Shown here piece by piece: positions 5,394 through 11,760 of a stretch of 16,709 bases of DNA (positions are counted from its first letter, which is position 1; every line of letters starts with the position of its first letter). Position numbers and translations under genes: made by a program. The stretch covers positions 1 to 16,709 of the forward strand of contig CAMODP010000017.1 of the NCBI GenBank assembly GCA_946611445.1. The letters are read 5' to 3'. This DNA is from an uncultured Eubacterium sp. GTDB lineage: Bacteria; Bacillota; Clostridia; Lachnospirales; Lachnospiraceae. A model generated the notes under the pieces. That model saw nothing but the letters and a program-made list of their open reading frames with translations. It was not told the DNA's origin and did not search any database.

Positions 5394-7519
5394 TTTGTCA
5401 GGCGCAGCAGGATTTCATTGCTGCGGGATACAAAAGCAGTCATCTCCTCCGGAGAGAGCGGACGGTTTGCCAGCAGGGCCAGGTCATAGATCTGGCGGGC
5501 CAGCAGGCCGGCATCCTCACTGTCGGCGTGGTCGCGCAGGAAGCTGACCAGCGGGTTCCTCGCGTTCAGAATCAGCGTAGTCTGCGCGGCAAACATATCA
5601 TCGTCCGCGCCCATGCCGTACATCCGCATCATGTCGCTCATGCGGCGGCTCTCCTCCGATATGGTAATCATGGCCGAGGTCGCTTCATCCTTCAGGTTCT
5701 CCGCGCGTACCTCGAGCTTTTCTTTGCCAAGCTCCCTGCGGAACAGCTCCTGCAGCTTTTCAGACTCTTCCTTCAGGTCAGCGCCGTCTTCCCTGAGGAC
5801 TTCGGTCACGTCAGCGTCGATCCGCTGGAACCGCACATTTTCCTTTTTCTGTTCTACGTGAGAGATGAACGGCTGGTCAATGGTGTATTTCATGATCACC
5901 GCGTCCATGCCCTGCGCGCGGAACATCTGGATGTACTGGCTCTGCTGCGCGCGGTCCGTGACATAATAGACGGTAGTCTTCTCCGGCTCCTTCCCGTCAT
6001 CTCCGGTATCCTTGTCTTCCTCTGCAGCACCTGTCTGTCCCGCATCCGGCGCTGCGTCTGTTTCCTGCGCCGCTTCGGACACGTTTTCCCCGTCTTCTGC
6101 CGGACCGTCCTTCTTCTCTTCTTCCGGCGCAGTGCCTTCTGCTTCCCTGAGCACATCCTCGAGCGTCAGGAATTTGCCGTCCAGGTTCTCATACAGGATA
6201 TAATCCATAACCTTTTCAGAGAACTTCTCATCCTTCAGGCAGCCGAACTTGACGAACGGGCTGATGTCATTCCAGTACTTCTCGTAGTTCTCGCGGTCTG
6301 TCTTGCACATGCCCGTCAGCTTATCCGCGACCTTCCTGGAAATATAATCGGAAATCTTTTTGACAAAGCCGTCATTCTGCAGAGCGCTTCTGGACACATT
6401 CAGCGGCAGATCCGGGCAGTCGATCACGCCCTTCAGCAGCATCAGGTACTCCGGGATGACTTCTTTGATGTTGTCCGCGATAAAGACCTGATTGTTGTAC
6501 AGCTTGATTTTCCCCTCTATGGAATCGTACTCCGTGTTGATCCGCGGGAAATACAGAATGCCCTTCAGATTAAAGGGATAATCCATATTCAGGTGAATCC
6601 AGAACAGCGGCTCCTTGTAATCCAGGAATACGTGCCGGTAAAACTCACGGTATTCCTCCTCTGTGCATTCTGACGGCTGTTTTGTCCACAGCGGGTGAAT
6701 GTCGTTGACCGGCACCGGGCGCTTCCGGATCTTTACCTCATCCTTCGCAGGTGATACCTCTTCCTGCTCTTTTTCTCCGTTCTCGTTTTCCTTCTCTTCA
6801 AACTTCGCGTCTGTGTGGATGTGCTCGATCACCACATCATCGTCACGCAGCTCGCTCTCATCAATGATCTCTGTCTGCGGCTCCGCGCCCTCACGGCGCA
6901 GGTAAATCTCCACCGGCATGAAGGAGCAGTACTTCTCCAGCGTCTCACGAACCTGGTACTCGTTTGCAAATTCCAGGCTGTCCTCATTCAGGTGCAGCGT
7001 GATGGTCGTGCCCACCTCCGTGCGCGTTCCCGGACCCATGTCATACTCCGTGCTGCCGTCGCACTCCCAGTGCACAGGCTCCGCGTTCTCCAGGAAGGAC
7101 AGCGTATCGATATCCACCTGCTCCGCGACCATGAATGCCGAGTAAAAGCCAAGGCCGAAATGTCCGATAATCTGGTCCTGGTCCGCCTTGTCTTTGTACT
7201 TCTCCAGGAACTCTGCAGCGCCGGAAAAAGCGATCTCCGTGATATCCTTTACCACTTCGTCCGCCGTCATGCCCAGTCCGTTATCTGTGAACGACAGTGT
7301 CTTGGCCTTGTCATCCACAACGACCTCAATGCGGGGCTTGTACCCCTCCGGCAGCTGTACCTCGCCGACCGCGTCCAGCTTTTTGCGCTTGGTGATGGCA
7401 TCGCAGCCGTTGGAGATCATTTCTCTGATAAAGATGTCCTTATCAGAGTACATCCACTTCTTTATAATAGGAAAAATATTATCACTGTTAATTGAAAGAT
7501 TCCCATGCCTCATTTCCAT
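5390..7519 (-). CDS. htpG: Chaperone HtpG (bacterial Hsp90)
   Basis: This 709-residue ATP-dependent cytosolic chaperone has the GHKL ATPase fold at the N terminus: REMISNGCDA (E33 catalytic, N37), DNGLGM (D79) and the lid motif GHFGLGFYSAF (119-129). The middle domain carries PLFWIHLNMDYPFNLKGILYFPR and PLNVSRSALQND, and the C-terminal dimerisation region ends with SRRMSDMMRMYGM. It is about 80 residues longer than E. coli HtpG. The extra length is a charged linker (about 238-265) and an acidic, Ala/Glu/Asp-rich insert (about 459-514). The start at the ATG of MEMRHGNLS is favoured by AAGGAG 10 nt upstream; a second ATG two codons later is possible. It has its own promoter, with a CIRCE-like element behind it, and overlaps aroK. 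Confidence 0.97.
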   Translation of the reverse strand: MEMRHGNLSINSDNIFPIIKKWMYSDKDIFIREMISNGCDAITKRKKLDAVGEVQLPEGYKPRIEVVVDDKAKTLSFTDNGLGMTADEVVKDITEIAFSGAAEFLEKYKDKADQDQIIGHFGLGFYSAFMVAEQVDIDTLSFLENAEPVHWECDGSTEYDMGPGTRTEVGTTITLHLNEDSLEFANEYQVRETLEKYCSFMPVEIYLRREGAEPQTEIIDESELRDDDVVIEHIHTDAKFEEKENENGEKEQEEVSPAKDEVKIRKRPVPVNDIHPLWTKQPSECTEEEYREFYRHVFLDYKEPLFWIHLNMDYPFNLKGILYFPRINTEYDSIEGKIKLYNNQVFIADNIKEVIPEYLMLLKGVIDCPDLPLNVSRSALQNDGFVKKISDYISRKVADKLTGMCKTDRENYEKYWNDISPFVKFGCLKDEKFSEKVMDYILYENLDGKFLTLEDVLREAEGTAPEEEKKDGPAEDGENVSEAAQETDAAPDAGQTGAAEEDKDTGDDGKEPEKTTVYYVTDRAQQSQYIQMFRAQGMDAVIMKYTIDQPFISHVEQKKENVRFQRIDADVTEVLREDGADLKEESEKLQELFRRELGKEKLEVRAENLKDEATSAMITISEESRRMSDMMRMYGMGADDDMFAAQTTLILNARNPLVSFLRDHADSEDAGLLARQIYDLALLANRPLSPEEMTAFVSRSNEILLRLTK

Positions 7520-7560
7520 GAAAACCACACTCCTTCCTGATTCTTTTCTCATTGCCTACC

Positions 7561-7589
7561 ATCATAGAACCGGGGCGGATAAAAGTCAA
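7561..7589 (-). promoter_or_regulatory. htpG promoter, sigma-A type
   Basis: On the minus strand TTGACT (7589-7584) and TATGAT (7566-7561) are 17 bp apart, each 5 of 6 to consensus. Transcription would start near 7554, about 35 nt before the htpG ATG. Confidence 0.8.
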
Positions 7590-7590
7590 G

Positions 7591-7625
7591 AAAAAAATCA
7601 GCACTCGACGTCATCGAGTGCTGAT
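7591..7625 (-). terminator. Intrinsic terminator of the glnS-gtrA transcript
   Basis: A perfect 12-bp stem (7597-7608 with 7614-7625) and 5-nt loop is followed, in the minus direction, by seven T (7597-7591). It lies 45 nt after the GtrA-family gene. The same bases form the CIRCE-like palindrome. Confidence 0.85.
7598..7624. promoter_or_regulatory. CIRCE-like element (HrcA operator) upstream of htpG
   Basis: TCAGCACTC-N9-GAGTGCTGA matches the CIRCE consensus TTAGCACTC-N9-GAGTGCTAA at 16 of 18 arm positions with exactly the 9-bp spacer; the two differences are symmetrical. It lies 8 bp upstream of the htpG -35. HrcA is the heat-shock repressor of groESL and dnaK in Firmicutes. CIRCE usually overlaps the start site rather than sitting upstream of -35, and the same palindrome has a T-tract, so a purely terminator role remains possible. 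Confidence 0.6.
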
Positions 7626-7669
7626 TAAGTGTGCCGCTGTAATATCCTGCCGGTCCCGCCGGGAGCAGA

Positions 7670-8095
7670 TTACCCTTTCTGTCCGCGGAACACCAGCAGT
7701 TTGCTGAAGATGTAATTAAATACTATGACCAGGAACTGTGCCACCAGCTTGGCGAACTTGTCATTGATCCCGGCGACCGTCACCATCAGGAACATGGTGC
7801 CCATATCCATGCCGAGCGTCACCAGCCGGGCCGCGTAGAAGGAAACCATCTCCTTCAGGATATGCGGGTCTTTGCTCTCAAATACATATTTCCGGTTTGT
7901 CACATACGCGAAATTGACGCCGGCAATCCATGAGATAACATTTGCCGCCTGCAGCTGCAGCGGATTCTGCGGATCCAGGAACGTGAATACGCAGATATAA
8001 TAGACAGCCAGCGCCACGATCGTCGTCAGCACGCCTACCACCAGATAGTTTACAATCTCACGGTTTTTATAATACAGTTCTTTTATTCTGTCCAT
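7670..8095 (-). CDS. GtrA-family membrane protein
   Basis: This 141-residue protein has four hydrophobic segments, at roughly 16-38, 47-65, 84-105 and 114-136, and the GtrA-family pattern NYLVVGVLTT near the N terminus, then NVISWIAGVNFAYVTNRKYVF in the middle and FNYIFSKLLVF at the C terminus. Family members are thought to flip or support polyprenyl-linked sugars for cell-surface glycans, but many act in unknown settings and no glycosyltransferase gene lies beside it here. The start at 8095 gives the family N terminus; its ribosome site is weak. It begins 53 nt after glnS and shares its transcript, ending at the terminator 7591-7625. The specific substrate cannot be inferred. Confidence 0.88.
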   Translation of the reverse strand: MDRIKELYYKNREIVNYLVVGVLTTIVALAVYYICVFTFLDPQNPLQLQAANVISWIAGVNFAYVTNRKYVFESKDPHILKEMVSFYAARLVTLGMDMGTMFLMVTVAGINDKFAKLVAQFLVIVFNYIFSKLLVFRGQKG

Positions 8096-8148
8096 GATCG
8101 GTCTGTCCCGTCTCTGCCTCTCTATAGCTGTTCCGGACCCGGATATTT

Positions 8149-9816
8149 TTATCCGGGAAGTTTAAAGGAACTCTTCAGTGATACGATGCGGCCGAATACG
8201 GGCGCGCCGGGCTTCGAGAGTTTCTCGTCCGCGCAGAAGAAACCATTCCGCACAAACTGGAATTTTTCACCGGCAGCCGCTTTCGCGAGGGCCGGCTCCA
8301 CAACACAATCCTTCAGGACCGTCAGCGAATTGGGATTCAGGTTGACGGCACCGGTCTCTTCGTCGTACACGCCCTTTTCCTCGTCAACCAGATTCTCATA
8401 GAGGCGGCACTCCGCGCGGCCGGCTGTCGGCGCGGAAACCCAGTGGATCGTGCCCTTGACCTTGCGTCCGTCCGGGCTGTTTCCGCCGCGGCTCTCCGGG
8501 TCATAGGTGCAGTGCACGGTGGTCACATTGCCGTCCGCATCCTTCTCGAAGCCGGTGCATTTTACGAAATAGGCATTCATCAGGCGGACCTCATTGCCCG
8601 GGAAGAGACGGAAATACTTGCGCGGCGGCTCCTCCATGAAATCAGAGCGCTCTATGAACAGTTCTCCGGAGAACGGCACCATCCGGGTGCCGGCTTCCTC
8701 ATTTTCCGGGTTATTCGGCACACAGAGCTCCTCTGTCTGTCCTGCCGGATAATTGTCAATGACCAGGCGGAGGGGCTCCAGAACCGCCATCAGCCGGGGG
8801 GCTTTCTGCTTCAGGTCATCGCGGATACAGTACTCCAGCATGGCATAATCCGTGGAGCTGTTCGCCTTTGAGACGCCGCCCAGTTCCACAAATGTGCGGA
8901 TGGACTCCGGCGTATACCCTCTGCGCCGCAGGGCCGCGATCGTAACCAGACGGGGATCATCCCAGCCATCCACGATGCCGTCCTCCACCAGCTTTTTGAT
9001 ATAGCGTTTGCCGGTCACGACATTTGTGAGATACAGTTTGGCAAATTCGATCTGCTTCGGCGGATGCGCAAAGCCGACCTCCTGAACGACCCAGTTATAC
9101 AGCGGACGATGATCCTCAAATTCCAATGTGCAGATAGAGTGTGTCACGCCCTCGAACGCATCCTCCAGCGGATGGGCAAAATCATACATCGGATAGATGC
9201 ACCATTTGTCCCCGGTATTGTGATGGCTCATGCGGGCAACGCGGTAAATGACCGGGTCACGCATATTCATGTTCGGGGAGGCCATGTCGATTTTTGCGCG
9301 CAGTACGCGGCTGCCGTCCGGAAACTCTCCGTTCTTCATTCTCTCGAACAGGTCCAGATTCTCTTCGATGCTGCGGTTTCTCCAGGGGCTGTCCTTGCCC
9401 GGCTCCGTGAGGGTGCCTCTGTAGGCACGGATCTCATCCGCAGACAGATCGCAGACGAAGGCCTTGCCCTTTTTGATCAGGGTGACTGCCGCCTCGTACA
9501 TTCTGTCAAAGTAGTTCGACGCAAAATACAGCCGGTCCTCCCACTCGGCGCCGAGCCAGGCCACATCCCGCTTGATGGAATCTACAAACTCCGTGCGCTC
9601 TTTTGTCGGATTGGTGTCGTCAAAACGCAGGTTGAATCTGCCGTTATATTTTTTTGCCAGCCCGTAATTCAGCAGGATAGACTTTGCGTGTCCGATGTGC
9701 AGATATCCGTTCGGCTCCGGCGGAAAACGTGTGCAGACCTCCGTATACGTCCCTTCCTTCAGATCTTCATCTATGATCTGTTCGATAAAGTTCCTGGAAA
9801 CCGTCTCTTTCTCCAT
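8149..9816 (-). CDS. glnS: Glutaminyl-tRNA synthetase
   Basis: This 555-residue class I synthetase charges tRNA-Gln with glutamine. It has [16 protein letters not shown] (HIGH at 40-43), LRFDDTNP, the GlnRS-type [13 protein letters not shown], and DGWDDPRL followed by [13 protein letters not shown], ending in the C-terminal beta-barrels. These are GlnRS rather than GluRS features. The position of the second signature, MSKR in E. coli GlnRS, reads TGKR (268-271), so the lysine is kept but the Met-Ser is not. The start is chosen at [10 protein letters not shown] because GAGGAGG lies just upstream; a further 13 in-frame codons are rejected. The leader shows no T-box. The gene has its own promoter and is followed by the GtrA-family gene. 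Confidence 0.97.
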   Translation of the reverse strand: MEKETVSRNFIEQIIDEDLKEGTYTEVCTRFPPEPNGYLHIGHAKSILLNYGLAKKYNGRFNLRFDDTNPTKERTEFVDSIKRDVAWLGAEWEDRLYFASNYFDRMYEAAVTLIKKGKAFVCDLSADEIRAYRGTLTEPGKDSPWRNRSIEENLDLFERMKNGEFPDGSRVLRAKIDMASPNMNMRDPVIYRVARMSHHNTGDKWCIYPMYDFAHPLEDAFEGVTHSICTLEFEDHRPLYNWVVQEVGFAHPPKQIEFAKLYLTNVVTGKRYIKKLVEDGIVDGWDDPRLVTIAALRRRGYTPESIRTFVELGGVSKANSSTDYAMLEYCIRDDLKQKAPRLMAVLEPLRLVIDNYPAGQTEELCVPNNPENEEAGTRMVPFSGELFIERSDFMEEPPRKYFRLFPGNEVRLMNAYFVKCTGFEKDADGNVTTVHCTYDPESRGGNSPDGRKVKGTIHWVSAPTAGRAECRLYENLVDEEKGVYDEETGAVNLNPNSLTVLKDCVVEPALAKAAAGEKFQFVRNGFFCADEKLSKPGAPVFGRIVSLKSSFKLPG

Positions 9817-9902
9817 TTTTTCCTCCTCGAAGCTCTTTTGTATTGTCATGTGCACCGGCCCGAACCGCTCCCGGGCGGATCAGTCTGATACAAATCCCTA
9901 GT

Positions 9903-9931
9903 ACTATAGCACACTGCATAAAGGAAAGCAA
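9903..9931 (-). promoter_or_regulatory. glnS promoter with extended -10
   Basis: On the minus strand TTGCTT (9931-9926), a 17-bp spacer and TGC-TATAGT (hexamer 9908-9903) make an extended -10 promoter with a moderate -35. Transcription would begin near 9896, giving a leader of about 80 nt with a GC-rich fold near 9855-9885. Confidence 0.6.
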
Positions 9932-9950
9932 AGATAAACCGTAAAAGAAC

Positions 9951-9989
9951 AGGAAAAAGAAACCGGGAAGCAGCTGCGCTGCTCCCCGG
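9951..9989 (-). terminator. Terminator of tRNA-Thr
   Basis: A 12-bp stem with one G-T pair (9963-9974 with 9978-9989) and a 3-nt loop is followed on the minus strand by TTTCTTTTTCC. It begins 8 nt after the tRNA 3' end and isolates the tRNA from glnS. Confidence 0.88.
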
Positions 9990-9996
9990 ACTCTAG

Positions 9997-10069
9997 AGCT
10001 GATAACCAGAATCGAACTGGTGACCTCATCCTTACCAAGGATGCGCACTACCGACTGTGCTATATCAGC
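9997..10069 (-). tRNA. tRNA-Thr (anticodon GGT)
   Basis: The 73-nt cloverleaf is complete on the minus strand: acceptor GCTGATA/TATCAGC, D-stem GCAC/GTGC, anticodon stem CATCC/GGATG with loop TTGGTAA (anticodon GGT, reading ACC and ACT), variable loop AGGTC and T-arm ACCAG-TTCGATT-CTGGT. The discriminator is T and no CCA is encoded. It has its own promoter and terminator. Confidence 0.96.
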
Positions 10070-10071
10070 CT

Positions 10072-10101
10072 GGAATACTCCATGTTGGAGGGGAATACTC
10101 C
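10072..10101. repeat. Two direct copies of GGAATACTCC, 20 bp apart
   Basis: GGAATACTCC occurs at 10072-10081 and 10092-10101, between the tRNA-Thr promoter and gene. The right copy is inside a larger inverted repeat GGGG-AATACT-CCCC (10090-10103). In the RNA each copy can form a small hairpin, so these may be tRNA leader processing structures or protein sites two helical turns apart. Confidence 0.5.
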
Positions 10102-10110
10102 CCGTCAACG

Positions 10111-10145
10111 CTGACAATCATATCAAATAGAGATATGATTGTCAA
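10111..10145. promoter_or_regulatory. Palindromic tRNA-Thr promoter reading both ways
   Basis: The perfect inverted repeat TGACAATCATATC (10112-10124) and GATATGATTGTCA (10132-10144), with 7 bp between, contains promoter hexamers on both strands. On the minus strand TTGACA (10145-10140), 17 bp and TATGAT (10122-10117) drive tRNA-Thr. On the plus strand CTGACA (10111-10116), 17 bp and TATGAT (10134-10139) would drive a transcript antisense to the symporter gene. The palindrome is also followed on the plus strand by six T, so it may instead act as a terminator or operator. Confidence 0.7.
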
Positions 10146-10170
10146 GCGCATTTTTTCTCTTCTCTGCGGA

Positions 10171-11592
10171 TCACTCGGCAGCTTCCGGGCTCCGGAAGAA
10201 TTCCTTCGTGAGGCGGATGATCGTACCGGACAGCAGCAGCAGGGCAATCAGGTTCGGCAGCGCCATCAGGCCGTTCAGGGCATCGCCGATCGTCCATACC
10301 AGATCCAGACCAAGGGTGGATCCGACGATCAGGACGACGCAGAACAGAACCTTGTAGACCAGGGTGGCCACACGGGAGGCTTTGCCAAACAGGAACTCGC
10401 AGCAGCGGGCGCCGTACAGCGACCAGCTCAGGATCGTGGAAAGAGCGAACAGGCTCAGGCCGACAGCAATTACCAGCGAACTGATCTTTCCGCCGAATAT
10501 GCCGGAGAAGGCTGCCACGACCATCTCACTTCCGTGGCTGACGCCCCACTCGATCCCGTCGATGCCGACCTGACCGGAGAGTCCCATGAGCAGCGCCAGA
10601 GCGGTCAGGGTACAGATCACGATAGAATCCATGAATACTTCAAAGATGCCGTAGAGACCCTGCTTTACGGGGCTGGTGTGAGAAGTTGCGGCGTGCGCGA
10701 TCGGTGCAGAGCCGAGACCGGCTTCATTGGAGAATACGCCGCGGGCGATACCCTTCTGGATAGTTGTCATAATGCCGACGCCCAGTGCGCCTCCGGCAAT
10801 GGCTTTCGGACTGAACGCGCCTGTGAAGATAGCGCCCAGGACAGTGCCGATCTGGCCGATGTTGCCGATGACAACGATCAGAGCCGCGACAATGTAGATC
10901 ACTGCCATGGCCGGAACCAGTTTCTCCGTCACGGCGCCAATGCGCTTGATGCCGCCGATGATAACAATGGCAACAAAGATAGCGACAATTACGCCGATCG
11001 CCAGACGGAAGGCGTTGCTGTCTGCGTTGCCGCCGAAGGAATCGACAGCGGTATTGATGGCAGTGGCGATAGAGTCAACCTGCGTGGTGTTGCCGATACC
11101 GAAGGAAGCGACCATGCCGAAGAAGGCAAAGATATAGGCCAGCCATACCCAGTTCTTTCCGAGGCCGTTCTTGATATAATACATCGGTCCGCCTACCCAG
11201 TCGCCCTGCTCGTTGCGCTCACGGTACTGAACAGAGAGAAGGACCTCCGCATATTTTGTGCACATGCCGACAAGTGCCGAGATCCACAGCCAGAACACAG
11301 CGCCAGGTCCGCCGATAAAAATGGCGCCCGTCACGCCGGCGATATTTCCCGTTCCGACCGTTCCCGCAAGGGCTGTGGTCATGGCCTGGAAAGGCGTGAT
11401 CTCTCCTTCACCGGCCTGCTGCTTCTGAAAGGCTTTGCCGAGTGTGTTCTTCATGGCATAGCCAAACTTGCTGAACTGCAGGAATCCGGACCGGATGGTC
11501 AGATACAGGCCAGTGCCCACCAGCAGAATCAACATGACAGGGCCCCAGGCGAAGTCATCGACAATCGTCACGATTCTTGTGAAAGTTTCCAT
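10171..11592 (-). CDS. Sodium:alanine/glycine symporter (AGCS family)
   Basis: This 473-residue integral membrane protein, with about 10-11 hydrophobic helices, imports alanine or glycine with Na+ or H+. Family signatures are TALAGTVGTGNIAGVTGAI (73-91), GGPGAVFWLWISALVGM-CTKYAEV (94-116), GGPMYYIKNGL (134-144) and RGVFSNEAGLGSAPIAHAA (284-302). The length is normal. The start is supported by AGGAGGAG 6 nt upstream. It lies downstream of hppA in the same direction, with a candidate promoter and a terminator-like hairpin in its leader. No terminator of its own is seen other than the palindrome at the tRNA-Thr promoter just past its stop. The exact amino acid cannot be read from sequence. Confidence 0.95.
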   Translation of the reverse strand: METFTRIVTIVDDFAWGPVMLILLVGTGLYLTIRSGFLQFSKFGYAMKNTLGKAFQKQQAGEGEITPFQAMTTALAGTVGTGNIAGVTGAIFIGGPGAVFWLWISALVGMCTKYAEVLLSVQYRERNEQGDWVGGPMYYIKNGLGKNWVWLAYIFAFFGMVASFGIGNTTQVDSIATAINTAVDSFGGNADSNAFRLAIGVIVAIFVAIVIIGGIKRIGAVTEKLVPAMAVIYIVAALIVVIGNIGQIGTVLGAIFTGAFSPKAIAGGALGVGIMTTIQKGIARGVFSNEAGLGSAPIAHAATSHTSPVKQGLYGIFEVFMDSIVICTLTALALLMGLSGQVGIDGIEWGVSHGSEMVVAAFSGIFGGKISSLVIAVGLSLFALSTILSWSLYGARCCEFLFGKASRVATLVYKVLFCVVLIVGSTLGLDLVWTIGDALNGLMALPNLIALLLLSGTIIRLTKEFFRSPEAAE

Positions 11593-11623
11593 GCTAATCT
11601 CCTCCTGACAACAAAAGATACAG

Positions 11624-11661
11624 AAAAAGGACGAGCGAAGTACGTCATGACTTCCTCGTCC
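11624..11661 (-). terminator. Terminator hairpin in the symporter leader
   Basis: GGACGAG with CTCGTCC and an inner GAAGT/ACTTC (11661-11650 with 11641-11629 on the minus strand, one bulged base) is followed by five T (11628-11624). It sits between the candidate promoter 11675-11704 and the symporter ATG. It is either the hppA terminator or an attenuator of the symporter gene. Confidence 0.75.
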
Positions 11662-11674
11662 TGGACGTGAATAA

Positions 11675-11704
11675 ATTTAACCATGAACCAACCCGATTTG
11701 TCAA
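11675..11704 (-). promoter_or_regulatory. Candidate symporter promoter
   Basis: On the minus strand TTGACA (11704-11699), 18 bp and TTAAAT (11680-11675) follow a very AT-rich stretch (about 11710-11745) that could serve as an UP element. The -10 is 4 of 6. Confidence 0.5.
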
Positions 11705-11760
11705 TTACGGATCGTATATTTATTCAAATTCTATATTTTTTAATACCGGTTCCGCAGTGA

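Noticed and set aside
9817..9900. T-box riboswitch ahead of glnS
   Set aside because: The leader is only about 80 nt, with no T-box sequence or terminator.
10057..11670. 537-codon plus-strand frame opposite the symporter gene
   Set aside because: It is rich in Asp, Gln, Arg and His as expected from reading a hydrophobic gene antisense, has no ribosome site, and runs over the tRNA promoter. The minus strand has a clear family match.
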